Shown here one piece after another: positions 29,197-42,179 of a stretch of DNA of 64,000 bases; positions within the stretch are counted from its first letter, which is position 1; every line of letters starts with the position of its first letter. The notes beneath the pieces were generated by a model. The model did no database searches and was not told the origin of the DNA. It worked only from the letters and a program-made list of their open reading frames with translations. The stretch comes from Epiperipatus broadwayi (taxonomy: Eukaryota > Onychophora > Udeonychophora > Euonychophora > Peripatidae): positions 4,422,059 to 4,486,058 of the forward strand of contig JAQFVV010006293.1 in the NCBI GenBank assembly GCA_028023455.1, read 5' to 3'. A program made the translations under genes and the position numbers.

Positions 29197-29859
29197 ATTT
29201 ATCCAATGTCATAGTTGAGATATTTATTTGGATTTTGAAATAATTCTGATAATTGTATGCCTATTTTAATATTTAACAAAACATAAAAGAAAATTTTTAA
29301 TATTTTCTAGAATGCATCTTTTATTAAATTATCATTTAAAAAATACTTTCTTTGAAAAATAAATAAAATGACTTTTCAAAAAATATTTGTATATTGTAAT
29401 TTACCATTTACATTAATATCATATACTTATCACGACCAATGGTAATCGTTAATTGAAAGGTATACTTAAAATTAAAAAAAATACTAGTAGAACAAAAAAG
29501 AATAAATAGTAACGTATACGTCTTTACACTATGAGTAAAATAAAATTAAAAAAGCGTATTACTTACCATAACTTTTTTTCCATTCTTAAAGTGCATTATT
29601 TTTATTTATTTATTTAATTATTATAAACCTAAGATTTTTTTTTATTTTTTCATGTTTTCGATGGTATTCATATTACTGCTTAAATAGTCATTTTCATTAA
29701 TATGTAGATGATCTATTTGAGTTTACTTTCCACTTTATTTCATCCTTGCAGATAAATTTATTGTAATGTGAGACAAACATTTTTATATTTATTTAACAAA
29801 TCTAGTTCTTCTTAGAGAAATAAAATGATGAAGAAAATATTTCTCCTCTGCCTAAAACT

Positions 29860-29867
29860 TCCTAGAC
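29860..29867. repeat. hAT target-site duplication, left copy
   Basis: The octamer tcctagac directly precedes the left terminus of the hAT element and is repeated at 32,478-32,485 directly after the right terminus. Confidence 0.9.
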
Positions 29868-32477
29868 TTAGGGGTCTGAAAACTTTTGAGACGGAAGAGC
29901 CAAATCTGACACTCGCAACAATTTAAAAATTATTCGAGAGCCATGAATATATTTTTACAAATAAGGAAATTTAAAGAAATACTATAACAAGTTACAATAT
30001 TAATTATATCTTTATTAAATGTAGATTAAATCACATGGAAAATTGCTAGCATTGGTTTTAATCAGTGTGAACAATGAGCTTGCATTTCCTTTGAAAATTT
30101 CTATATGTCCGGTTGATAACTAGTGTTTTAATTTAAGGCATGATTCCAAATTGGCATCAGTAATTTGGTTCCTCAATTTACATTTAATAAAATTCATGTT
30201 AGAAAATGATTGTTCACATAAGTATGTAGATCCAAAGATACTGAGAATACCAAATGCAAATTTTTTCAACTCATGATATGAATCTGGAAGACTATTCCAA
30301 GTGGTAAAAATCATAGAATCTGCCTTCTGTAGGTTTTTTATAGCACTCTGCTGGTTCTGTGAAAGCAGACTACATTTTTCTTTTTCCAGTTCTTCCATTT
30401 CAATACCAAGGTGAACAAATTTGGAGCTCCATAAATCTTTGCTTGTCAAATCCAGCAATTGTACTTCAAAATTACCCACATCAATATCAAATGGGGAAAA
30501 TTTTAATTCTCTCACATTGGCATTAAGAGGATTTGTAATAAAAGCTAGAGTTGCTTTATCATTTCTAAATTCCTGAAACATTTGAAGAAAAAATTCTCTC
30601 GTGTTTAAAATTGTTGTCTTAAAATAATATTTGTTAATGAGGGCATTGTTTTCTTGATGATATTGAGACAAGTTTGGGAAATGAACTAAAGTTCCCCTTT
30701 CTAAATCTTCAGCAAATAGAATCAATTTCTTTTCAAACAAAATAATTTCTTCTACCATTGAAAAAGCAGTATTTCCCTTACCTTGTAATTTACGATTGAG
30801 CTGATTCAGTTGTGATGTAACATCGACCATGAAATACAATTTTTGCAACCACTGATCTTCTGTTAATTCTAAATATTAAATGCACTTATTGTCAAGAAAT
30901 AGTTTGATTTCATTTATGTAAAATACAAAACATTTTAACATGTTGCCTCTGGAAAGCCATCAAATTCTGTTATATTGGAGAAGATCTGAATACTCACTCT
31001 CTATTTCATATAGCAACTCTTTAAATTGCTGATGGTTAAGTCCTCTTACTGCAATAAAATTAATAATCTTAATTACCAAGTCCATAACTTTACTGATTTC
31101 TTCTGGAAATGTTTGTGCACAAAGTGCTTCCTGGTGAAGTATACAATGGAAAGTAATCACTTCATGAGTAATGTTTTTTTTTAAAATTAAAACAAACTCT
31201 TTTTCGATTCCATCATACTTTTTGCCCCATCAGTTGCAATTGACACAATTTTATCAAGTATGATATGATTTTTTCCATGCATTCAATGACAGCATTTGCT
31301 ATGTCCTCTTCACACATTTGGCCCTTGAGTGGCAATAATCCTAAAAGTTCTTCTCTTGGACCCTCAGATGATATATACCACATGTAAAGGGAAATCTGGG
31401 CTGTGCCCTTGATGTTGCAAGACTCATCCACTGCAATTGATAAAGCTGAAGATAATTTAATGTCCTCGATTTGTTGGTTGGCCACATTTAAGGCCATTTT
31501 AACTGTCCTATCTGCTACTGTTTTGGCAGATAATGGCATGTTTTTAATTTTATTTAAAATCTGTTTTATTTTTGAAATCATGAAAAAGTTCTTCAGATGC
31601 TTTAACAAAACAACATTTTACATACTCACCATCTGTGAATGGTTTTCCTCTCTTAGCAATTTCCTGAGTTACTATGAAGCTTGCAATAGTAACATTATTG
31701 GCAGACTGTCTCCAATAATCAAATACAGAACTTGATTTTTCAATATTTTTCTGAAGTTCTTTAATTGCTCTTTTTCTCATGTCACTGACAGGATATTTTA
31801 TGGCAAATGAGGCATGTTTTGTCGTGAAGTGTCTCTCCAAATTACACTTCTTGTTTTGTGCCAGTGTTTCTTGGTAAATAAGACAGGTTGGAAAGCCTTC
31901 CGAGCTCATGATAAATGAAAGATTCAGTCCATTTGGTTTTAAAATCATGATGCTCATCTAATGTTTTTCTCAGTCTTTTCTTCATAGTCATGTTGAAAAA
32001 CTCTTTAAATATTGTATTTTATTTAATACATTATATCCATGTTTGCACAACTACACAAAAATATGTTCCTCTTCTAGATTATATGAATTCACATTGCACT
32101 ATTGCTAACATTGTCTTGTATGCTCACTTATTAATTGTGAAGTTTTGCTAGACTTATAAAACATATAAAATCATAATTATGTTAATAAAATCTTTTAAAA
32201 ATTTTATAAATTGAAACTATAATAGTTTTATTTTCAAATTTACTACAAAGTAGGGGTCTATATGTCCCAGATTTGTCCTGATTTTATCTTTATTTTTTTA
32301 TGATTTCAAATTGCAATGTTTTTTTTTTTTTTTGCTTTTTTTTTTGACCATACATTCTGATTAGACCCTGTGGAAAAATATAGACATTTCTGAAGAGCCA
32401 CATATATAATTTTTTTCTAGGATAAAAATTAATAGCCATATATATATATATCATGAGCCATAGTTTGCTGACCCCTG
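29868..32477 (-). mobile_element. hAT superfamily DNA transposon with target duplication
   Basis: The ends are hAT-like: the right end read on the minus strand is caggggtcagcaaactatgg and the left end is ttaggggtctgaaaactttt. They are flanked by an identical 8-bp duplication, tcctagac, at 29,860-29,867 and 32,478-32,485, the size expected for hAT insertion. The 2.6-kb element carries one transposase gene on the minus strand, now broken. The termini resemble vertebrate and invertebrate Charlie-type ends. The left terminus has a one-base irregularity (ttagggg instead of cagggg). Confidence 0.93.
30120..31991 (-). pseudogene. hAT transposase pseudogene (GTF2IRD2/ZBED-like)
   Basis: Would encode the transposase that cuts and pastes this element. 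Minus strand, probable start ATG at 31,991 (MTMKKRLRKT), stop at 30,120-30,122, about 600 codons in the undamaged state. Order of pieces: a BED-type finger (CLIYQETL then NLERHFTTKHASF, the second cysteine of the usual CxxC changed to Y), the catalytic-region segments KTVADRTVKMA and LSIAVDESCNIKGTAQ, then ATDGAKSMMxSKK across a frameshift, HCILHQEALCAQ, WLSRGNM after an in-frame stop, and a C-terminal hATC dimerisation region FGSTYLCEQSFSNMNFIK. Breaks are near 31,905, 31,565 and 31,255 (frameshifts), about 30,958 (stop) and about 30,870. The sequence matches the family annotated as GTF2IRD2-like or ZBED5-like. It lies wholly inside the 8-bp-TSD element. Confidence 0.92.
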
Positions 32478-32485
32478 TCCTAGAC
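32478..32485. repeat. hAT target-site duplication, right copy
   Basis: Identical octamer tcctagac following ...acccctg, the right terminus of the hAT element. Confidence 0.9.
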
Positions 32486-32676
32486 AATCATTTTCAGTAA
32501 AATAATAACTGAGAAAATCTTTTTCAATCTAATCTTTTTTTCAGATCATACAAATGACAATAAAATAATGTGATTATTAAATAATAATTAGAAATCTCTA
32601 ATTCAATTTTATTCAACTTAAGTTGATTTTCCAATATTGTTATTATCTCTTACATTATGTAAATTTGTTTATTATT

Positions 32677-32818
<142 letters not shown>

Positions 32819-32819
32819 A

Positions 32820-35800
32820 AATAAATAAATGAGTGTGTTTGACAAGAGTATATTTTGTCCTGCATACATAGATACATTTTCAATGTTTTTGTAACTTTAT
32901 TCTCTTTTATAATTAGAATTGGTTATCTAGTAAAGAATAGTGTATAATACAAATTGACTACATTTAAAACAGAATTAGACTGATTTTTTTCCGATTCTAC
33001 TTTAGTATTTTTTTTTTTTTTAAATTTAGTAAAATAATATCTTTAATTTACTTTCTTAATCAATGAAAACCAAGATTTATATAATTCAATTACTCTAAAT
33101 TCAAAATTAAACATATATTGTAATCTTAAAATTTGCCTAGTGAACTGTATATGTGTATAATGTTATAAAAAAATCAAGTCAGATGTCACATGACCCAATT
33201 TAATAGGCTTGTATTTACAATATGTAAACACAATATAACGTGTATAATGTGAATGTAAAAAAAATTAAATATTTTTTATATTTTATTTCTATTCCAATAA
33301 ATCAAATTATAGGCCAAATATGGTGAATAGTTTAAAAAGTTAAAATTTAGCTTTAGAACTGTTGTTATAGATTATTTATTTGGATAGATCTAAATACAAA
33401 GAAGCTTAATTAATTTAAAAAATATCAGTTAAGTTAATTTTGTAATTTTATATGTCTTAAATCTATAGATTTCACTTTCCTATTAATATGTAATTCACTC
33501 TTAATTTTAAATACAATTACACACCCATTAAAAAAGGTGTAAAATAATTATATTAAAATAAACATTTTAAATAATTTGAGAATATTACTACAGTATTTTA
33601 TAATACAAATATTTAGTTACAAATATTTGAAATCTTGCAAAGGCGTGCTTGCTTGTATAATAGTCATTTTGTCTGAAAGGAAAGTTTAAAAAAAAACTGA
33701 TTACAATTAAAGTTTGTTATTTAAATAAGTTGTATTTAAAGCTATCTAAACTATAATTTTATTATTAAAAAAATATTATTTTCTAAAATATTATTTTGAG
33801 AACTTTTTTTTTTAAAAAAAAGTTTAATTAATTTATTACTACTATTGTCATATTTTAATTCATTAATATATTGTATACTTTAATTGTGATGTTAATTTAT
33901 TATGTCTAGAAATCAAGAGAGTTTTAAAATAAATTTATTATTAGAACATATGCCTTGACTGCTAATTAAGCCATATTAATTATCAATTAATAATGCCTTA
34001 TTTGATCAATGATCTCATTAAGATTACATGATTATTTTTTTAAAAATAGCTCGACCACATATTGTACTTAATTAATTAACTAATTAACTAACATTCTTGT
34101 TAATCTATTAATCAATTAGCTAATTGTAGCTAAAAAAATAAAAGGTTAGAGAACTGTCTGCTAAGGCCTCCTCCAAATTGGCCCATTTATCTCACTGCAA
34201 GGTTTCATTAAATATACACAATTATGAAGTTTCAACAATTATCTATATTGGAGAAAGGTACAAAATTTTGTAATATGGATTTGATAATATTGTAAATAGT
34301 CATAAGGACCACATATGTAAAATTATATTATTTTGAATCAACTGTCAATTTATTGTTGTGCTAATGTTTTATTTAAAATAAAAATGATTGTGCCAATATT
34401 ATTGATATAATAATAATGCTTGATTTCAAGAGTAACTTACTATGTTTTTCTCCTAAAACTAATTATAAACTTTACATTGACCAGCTGTCATGCTATTAAT
34501 AGTCTTCATATTTTTCACTATGCTAAATTTTAGTAATAAAAAAAGAAATTTGAACTATACACTGACTGGAGTAATATTTAAAAGAAGGATAATAAAAGTA
34601 GCTGAAAAACTCTACTAACAATATACTTTTATAATTTATATTTTTATCCAATATTGGGATAACATTATATCAATTTATAAAAACAATTATGATTGAAAAA
34701 TGAAATTTACTGCATTTCCAGAAATTATGTTTTGTTTTCAAGAATAATGTGAAAATTAACCTTTTATTCTGAATTTTCTTTAACATAAAATATGTTTACT
34801 GAAGTTGTGCCCTATTGTGATGGGAAATTTTATTTGCCCTGTAATATAAAAGAAATAATATGACATACAGACTTTATTTTGCATCAGATCACATCAGTTC
34901 TCTATTCATTGCTTTGGATATTAAATAATTGTTTATTAATTTGTGATCTTGAAACTTTAATGCTATGTTTTCATAAAATATTCTGGACTATCATGGAATT
35001 ATGGTTTGAATTGGAATGCTATAAAATGTGTGTTAAAATAAGTAATTTGAGAGTTCATAAATGGACTCTAATTAGTAAAAGAAAAGTAAAAAAAAAAATG
35101 TTTAGATATAAATTTATCCATAAATTTTTTTATTGCACATAATATTTTTTGCTAACAATTTGTTTATAATTTATATTTCTCATGAGTGGGTATTGATATT
35201 TTCAAAATATAATTGCAGTATTGTACCAACAAAGATAATATGAACATTTGGTATGGAGTTGTTTAAAGAATGGTATGGATGAATGTAATGTACACTTGGA
35301 GATGATGTATGATTTTTTTTATAAATTGTTAATTTATAATTATTAAGCCTGATTATTTTATTGTGAATAAGATGTGTTTTATCTGTCTTTCGTATAGGAT
35401 TTATAGTATTATTATATGATAAATATTAGGTATTCAAAACTATTTTCATATATTATTTTAAATTATATCTTTAGAATCTAATGTCATAGATGACATAAGT
35501 ATTGTATTAGGCAATTTTTATAATGGTTTATTCTTGAAAAACTTTTAGATATTACTGATATGATACTAATGATACATTTGCAGATAAGTATGTGTACTTT
35601 TGACTATCCCATCATATTATTTACCTTATGTATTGGTGATAGAAATAAAATATTGAAGGCATATGCATTATGATCTATGTCTTTATTTGTTCTGCATCTT
35701 TCCTATAGCATTTCTAAGATGGAAATTGTGTTAAAATGGTTAAAATGAATAGTTGATGTGTAAAGTCTATGATAAAACATTCTGTCTAAACTGAAATAGT

Positions 35801-38800
35801 ATTTTTATATATGCTTAGAAGCAATATTATCTGAAAAATACAATGATGAAAGGTTCTTATACTAATATTATATTTAGAAAGGTAGCTAGATTTTGAATAC
35901 AATAGAGAACTTTGTTTATTCATAAGTAATGAAAATTTCATTTTATGATTTTGTATTAATTACTAAAATATTGTTATAACTATTTTGTTTTTAATTACAT
36001 TAAAATGTAAAGTATTTATAATTATTATATTTTATATTATTAATGAAATCTTTATTATTTCTTAATTTATGACATAGTCTTCATTATCATCATTTGCATA
36101 ATCAGAAATCACAAAAATAAAATAATATTTGAGTTATAAGAGTACATAATGTAGAAAAGTCACGTAATTAATATTCATGCAGTATAATATCTGAATTGCA
36201 TTAATATTTAAGATTATTTTAATGGTACTATTTAAATTTTTATTATGAGAAAACTTAATGTGATCTATGAGTACAAACAAAATTTCCTTCCTTACTTGTA
36301 GCATCATATACGTTATCACGTGTCGCTGAGATTAATAAATTTGTGAAGAAATTCTGAGATTAAGATATTTATAATTTTTGTTTGTTATTAAAGTTATTTA
36401 TAAAAAGAAGAATTACAAATAATAAAAATTTCTTTTAAATGGTTTAACGAAAAAAAAAGGTTGTTCATAAAATTATTGTCACTATAAATATGTGAAATAT
36501 AAGAACGATTAAAAAAGAAGTCTCATTATCAAATTATAATTGGAAGTATTTATTTATTGTTTTATTTAAATAATTTCAGAAGAATAAATAATATCTTACT
36601 GTATAAAATAATATGATTCAAACCTGAGATATAAATTAATTTAGATATATTATAAAATTATATTGATAATCTGATTTTATCGATGAAGGTAATAATCACA
36701 TTAGATTTAATATTAAATATCAGTCGAACTAAGTTTTGTGGTTATATAGTTATAGCATCATCATTAAAGAATTACAACAAAGTATACTTTTGGCTTTCAT
36801 TGTGATAGCTATAAATTCCAACTCAAGTGGCACAGACTGAATGTTGTTATATATATATACATCAGAAATTTGAGTATATATATCTATATATGCTTTACGA
36901 AGTATATAATGTTTAAAATAAACAATGCTTCCAATTTTTAATCGAACTTAGTTCGTGCAAAAGCTAAGAGTAATTGGGCCGTAGTGATTTATTATTTCCA
37001 GTTGGTCATTAAGAATAAGAATTATGCTGAATACATTGATACTTTTACATGACGCACTTTTCATTCTACAACTAATCATTCTTTAGAATGACCTCACATT
37101 CATAAAAATTAATTTTTGCTTTTACATTGAAAAATACACTTACAGTAAAAATTTGGAAAATATATTAATGGATTTTTTTTTACATATTGCATATCTAGAT
37201 TTTCTAACTTAAGTCAAATTATTTATTCTTTCAAAATTCTGCTCAACATGCTTTGTATTTACTTACGTGATTTAAATAACATTTTTTCAAGAGATTTAAA
37301 TGATTATTAATCTTATTTTATTAGGTTAGAAATTATTATTTATTTTTAACCGTTATTAGAGACTTTATATTTTATTAAATGTCAAAGATATATATAACAG
37401 AGTGGCAAGCATCTTAAATGACCTTCTTTACTATTTATTTATTTTTAGTCATAAATACAAACTTATCTTTAAAAAAAAACCAAATTTCTATTATTATTGC
37501 TTATACTAGAAACTTATCTTAATGTCTGAACTATAATTATGAAGTCTTTATTAAGAATGTAGTCAGCTATAAATTAAGCTATTATAATATGTATAAAAAT
37601 TAACCATTACCATTTTTAAATTTGGAAATGTGAATTATGTTCAAACGCAAACTACTTAAAATATATTATAATAATTTAAATATATCGAGATCTGTTAAAA
37701 CAAAAGCTTACATGTGAGTAAACAAGCAGTTGGGAAAATGTTTTTTGCTAAATTAAGATTTATATAATAAATATTAATATATACAATAGGCTCTAGATAA
37801 GTAAAAATCCTTGTCCCACAAAGCTTAAGTTATTAATTTAAAATATGCGTTTATTTTATCTTTAGCCTGGAAAACATACTACATTTATTATTATTATTAT
37901 TACTATTATTTTAGTTTTTTCGGCCATATATTCTGTAATATGTTTGCCATAAGCCTGAACATATAAGTTTGAAACTAATATTATCGTAAAATAAAATGCA
38001 AGTTAAAAAGTTGTAAAACTACCAATAAACAAAATTGCTCAAATTCTACGCCAAATGCTATTGTTAAGATATGCAAATTATTTCAACTATATCTAAAAAG
38101 TTGAGTTAAAAAGCTAACCAATGCTCTGAAAATAAATGGCTAAGTGAAAAGCAAAAGCAAAGTGATTTTTTTATATTAATGTAAGTTTATTTTTTAATAT
38201 TACAAGAGCGATTTCAAATTTCTTTATTAGACAAAAAAAAGGACAAAAAAAAAAAGGTTACTAGAAAAAGCATAGATGTTCTGTGAATTTTTATTAAAAT
38301 AAGTTTATTTACATTTTTATTTTGTGTTTTGAAAAGTTTTATTTTAGTTTTCATTAAAATTAAATTGTAGGATATGTACAAAAATAAGTAGTATATGTAC
38401 ATATTTTTATATTTTGGATTTCATATATTTTTCCTGCTTAAATGATTTTTTTTTTAGATGATAACTTTGTTTTAGACTATGAAGCTGGATTGAATTATCC
38501 CTAAACATATGTATTTTAATATATCCTATAATGCTATAATGAATAATGATATAATACATACCTTCTGAAAACAATTAATTCATTATACCAGACTTCACAG
38601 TATAAGCAAAAAAAAAAAAGTGGAAACATAATAATGTGCAATATTTTTAATTGGACAAAAGCTATAATTTGCACCTTAAAATATAAAAAAAAAGCATACT
38701 AATAGCAGCCCTACTACAATTATTAGACCATTCTTAAAAAAGACTATATGATAAATAAAAAACAATAATAACTGTCATACACCATCTTGCCATTACATAA

Positions 38801-38850
38801 TATACTTGTTCAGATCCCATCTTATCTAGATCAGATTAAGCTTTCATCAC
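32820..38850. other. AT-rich DNA without recognisable genes
   Basis: Six kilobases in which I find no conserved ORF, terminal repeat, RNA gene or long repeat. The longest ORF (34,879-35,142, plus) is AT-driven with no recognisable motif. A short less AT-rich patch at about 34,145-34,210 (gtctgctaaggcctcctcca) has no assignable identity. Confidence 0.6.
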
Positions 38851-39393
38851 TATGAACCTATGTATATACAGATAAATAGCCTGTAGCTAATGGCAAAAAT
38901 GGGTCAATAGGCAATGATACTCACTGGGCTGCAGACAGGAGTTTGCTATTAACTGAAAGGAGACTCTTTGATTCCTTTTGGAGGTCTTTAAAGAAACAAG
39001 CAGGGCAAATTTATAATGTCCACTCCATATGTTCTTGTCATTGCAGCTATTATTACTATGTGATTATTCATATAATATATGAACATGAAAGAACTGCTCA
39101 CCAACAAGCATTAGCCAGCATGGTGAGTTTGATGGCTTTTTACTTCTGAGTTTAAGATCAAGAAACACCATGGTCTTTTTTTTCACTTGTCTGATAAGAC
39201 AGAATAAATGTTTGTGTAAATTATAAATATTTTTCCAATAGATATATACAATTATGACAGACAAAAATAAATCATGGCCCTTATTTCCAGGGGGCTGTAA
39301 AGTCACCAACCAAGGCAGTGGTTGGTGGCCAAAGGTGGAAAGTGCTAAGAATCCCCTGATTGCAGACTCAGGCTATGATTTGATGACAACTTT
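38850..39393 (+). other. Probable 5' region of the LINE at 39,394
   Basis: GC rises here relative to the preceding 6 kb and the text runs directly into the EN-coding region (gatgacaactttttatttag precedes the first EN motif). I infer a LINE 5' untranslated region from position and composition only. No promoter motif was identified. Confidence 0.4.
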
Positions 39394-39691
39394 TTATTTA
39401 GGTACTTACAACTGCAGATAACATTCAAGTGAAGGAAGATTGCAAGAATTAGAAGAACTGTCTTAAGTTAAATGGGATATTATTGAGCTTTGTGAAGTTA
39501 GAAGAAAAGGTGAAGAGACAATAGATTTTAAAAGTGGACATTTACTCTATTGTAAACACACAAATATTGGAAATACAAGTGGAGCAGGATTCATTATAAA
39601 TAAAAAGTGGAAGAATAACATTGTGGAGATTGATGGTGTATTGGACAAAGTGGCAAGATTAATAGTTATACAACTTAATAGCAGATACTAA

Positions 39692-40096
39692 ATGCAGATA
39701 ATTCAGGTTTTTGCCCCAACAAAATCTTATAGTGATGAAGTAGTAGAAGATTTTTATATGGATGTACAAAAGACTTTTGGTCAGAGTAAACAACATTTTA
39801 AAAATGTTATGGGAGACTTTAATGCAAGAATTAGTAAACAAATGAAAGATGAAAGTGCTGTAGGTAATTTTGGTTATAGTAATAGAAATTAGAGAGAATA
39901 TAGACTTGTGGAGTTTGCAGAAAAAGAAAAACTTTGTATTATGAATTCTTTTTTTGAGAAAAATGTTAAAAGGAAATGGATATGGAAGCATCCAAATGAA
40001 GGTACAGCAGAATTGGATTATATTTTGACTAACAAAAAGTACATATTTAAAGATTGTAATGTTCTTAATAAATTTAACACAGAAAGTGATCACTGA
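39692..40096 (+). pseudogene. EN domain open stretches of the LINE
   Basis: Two consecutive in-frame pieces (39,692-39,892 and 39,908-40,096) separated by a single TAG stop near 39,890. They contain the APE catalytic motifs GDFNAR, ELDYILTN and ESDH. The endonuclease would nick target DNA to prime reverse transcription. The glutamate-containing motif ELCEVRRKG lies upstream beyond another stop. The minus-strand ORF at 39,659-40,093 is a shadow of this region. Confidence 0.85.
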
Positions 40097-40451
40097 TTAA
40101 TAAGATGTAAGATATGTGTTAATGCCAAACTAGAGAGACAAAAATTATTAAGAAAAACAATATTTACAGTTGATATTCCTAATTTTCAGAAACATTCTAA
40201 TGAATTTAAATTAGAACTTACAAATCAGTTTCAAGCATTAATAAACTTTGAACATGATTAAGATTTGAATGAAATTAATATGAAAATAACTGATACATTT
40301 TTAAAAACTGCAGTAAAAATAGCTAGTAAAAAAAAGCAGCAATTGATCAATAAAATTTCTCCTGAGACTAGAGAATGTATGAAGAAAAGAAGGAATATGA
40401 AGATATACAAAATACGCATTAAAAAGGATTGAATATCTCAAATTTTGTAAA

Positions 40452-40781
40452 ATGGTGCAGAAAAGAGTTGAAAATGATATAAGAAAGTATAAGTGTGAAC
40501 TAGCAAGGAAAGCCATAAAAGAGAATAAAAGTCTCGAGAGTGTAAAACAACATTTTGGTATTGGTAGGAAATTTATATCTGCAATAAGAAAAAAAGATGA
40601 AATTATTACTAAAAAGAGAAATGACATCATGAAATGGGTAGAAGACTTTTATCAAAAATTATATAGTAATAAAGAACAAGTACCTCCTATATCTACTACA
40701 TTTTTCGAATTGCCCAGAATTTTAAATGAAGAAGTGAGACATGCAATTAAATGTATGAAGAAAAAAAAAGGTTCCAAGTAA
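40452..40781 (+). pseudogene. EN-RT linker of the LINE
   Basis: A 109-codon Lys-rich open stretch between EN and RT, including KWVEDFYQKLYSNKEQ and PRILNEEVRHAIKCMK. This corresponds to the conserved linker of RTE-like proteins (W..hF..LY, then E...AI..MK) just before the RT fingers. The frame breaks immediately downstream where GPDGI-type residues would be expected. Confidence 0.8.
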
Positions 40782-41336
40782 AATAAGCAGATGAAGAAAT
40801 ATAATTTTTTTAGCAAAGTTATATACCAAATGTCTAAATGATAAAGTTGTACCAGATAATTGGAAGAATGCAGTATTAATATTAATATTTAAAAAAGGTG
40901 ATAAAGAAGATATTAGAAATTACAGACCTATCAGCCTTTTATCAGTTTTATACAAAATTTTACCAAGATAATTACAACTTGTCTACAGAGAATAGTGGAT
41001 TTCCACAAACCAAGAGAACAAGCAGGATTTAAAAGTGGTTTTAATACAGTAGATCATATCCAGGATATAGAGAGAAGTTATAGAAAAGACAAATGAATAT
41101 GAGTTGCCATTATGTTTTGGATTTGTAGATTATGAAAAGGCATTTGATTCTTTAAACATTTCTTCAGTGATTAACGCATTGGATCATCTAGGTATAGATC
41201 CATGATATTGTCATATTTTAAAGAATATTTATAAAAATGCAACAGCAACAATTAGATTATATAATTATCTGGAAAAATCAACATTGAGAAAGGTGTAAGA
41301 CAGAGTGACTCCATATATCCAAAATATTTTACAGCA

Positions 41337-41878
41337 GTGCTGCAAGAAGTATTTTGTGGATTAAAATGGGAAGCTAAAGGAGTAAAAATAAATGGATATT
41401 ATTTAAGTCATTTAGATTTTGCAGATGATGTTTTTGAAAATAATGGTTTAGAGCTGCAGGAAATGTTTCAGGAGTTATCGGATGAAAGTAGAAAAGTAGG
41501 ACTAAAGATAAATGTTAAAAAGACTAAAGTAATATTTAAGGATTTTCTCAAAATATGAAAATAAAGATTGATTATGATGAGTTAGAAAAAGTTAACAGTT
41601 ACACATTCCTTGGTCAGATTATTAAGGCAGATGGAAACATAATAGATGAAATTAATCATAGAATTAAACTTGGTTGGAGTGCTTTTGGTAGAAATAACTT
41701 GATAGTAAAAGGAAAAATGCCTATGTGTTTGAAAAGGAAGGTTTTTAATAAATGTGTTTTACCAGTTCTTACTTATGGATCTGAGACTTGGACACTTAAG
41801 AGAAGAGCAATACAGAGACTTCAGACCACTCAAAGAAGTATGGAGAGATGCATGTTGGGAGTAACAAGAAGAGATTGA
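41337..41878 (+). pseudogene. RT palm/thumb and C-terminal part of the LINE
   Basis: Two open pieces, 41,337-41,558 and 41,555-41,878, overlap by four bases at a frame change. The first holds the FADD catalytic pair and GLKINVKKTKVIF. The second holds YTFLGQIIKADGNIID, RIKLGWSAFGRNNLI, LPVLTYGSETWTLKRR and MERCMLGVTRRD, a C-terminal text highly characteristic of endonuclease-reverse transcriptase elements in arthropods and molluscs. The minus-strand ORF at 41,759-41,965 is a shadow. Confidence 0.88.
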
Positions 41879-42179
41879 AAATGCAATATATGCGTAAGAG
41901 AACAAATAAGCGTCACTATCCTCATTGAAAAAATTAAAAGACTGAAGTGGAGTTGGGCTGTACATATTGCTAAAAGAGATGATAATAGATGGACAATTGA
42001 AATATTAATCTGGATTCCAAGAGATTGTAAACAACCCAGAAATAGACCACATGTGAGATGTATGGATAAAATAAGAAAGTGTGCAGGGTGATGTGGAGAG
42101 GAGAAGTTAAAGATCAGAGAAGGTGGATTAAACTGGAGTGACCTTCATTTGCAATGGATTGTTAATAGTTGATAATGAT

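Larger units (their letters stand above)
39394..42170 (+). pseudogene. Degenerate APE-type LINE (EN + RT), RTE-like
   Basis: Encodes remnants of the endonuclease/reverse transcriptase that copies LINE RNA into DNA. EN motifs in order: LGTYNCR (about 39,399), ELCEVRRKG (about 39,485), QVFAPTKSYSDE (about 39,703), VMGDFNARIS (about 39,808), WKHPNEGTAELDYILTN (about 39,985) and ESDH (40,083). RT motifs: FKSGFNTVDHIQD (about 41,028), CFGFVDYEKAFDSLN (about 41,115), LDFADDVFE with the FADD catalytic pair (about 41,416), GLKINVKKTKV (41,502), YTFLGQIIKADGN (about 41,601) and LPVLTYGSETWTLKRR (about 41,758). The tail NRPHVRCMDKIRK follows (about 42,037). There are at least eight stops or frameshifts, so it is dead, but domain integrity is far better than in the palindrome LINEs, implying a younger insertion. 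Clade inferred as RTE-like (CFDP2/BovB style). Confidence 0.92.

Noticed and set aside
31403-31735. 110-codon plus-strand ORF inside the hAT element
   Set aside because: Antisense of the transposase pseudogene, which carries the recognisable domains on the minus strand.
39659-40093. 144-codon minus-strand ORF
   Set aside because: Lies exactly over the plus-strand EN domain of the LINE and has no motif; shadow frame.
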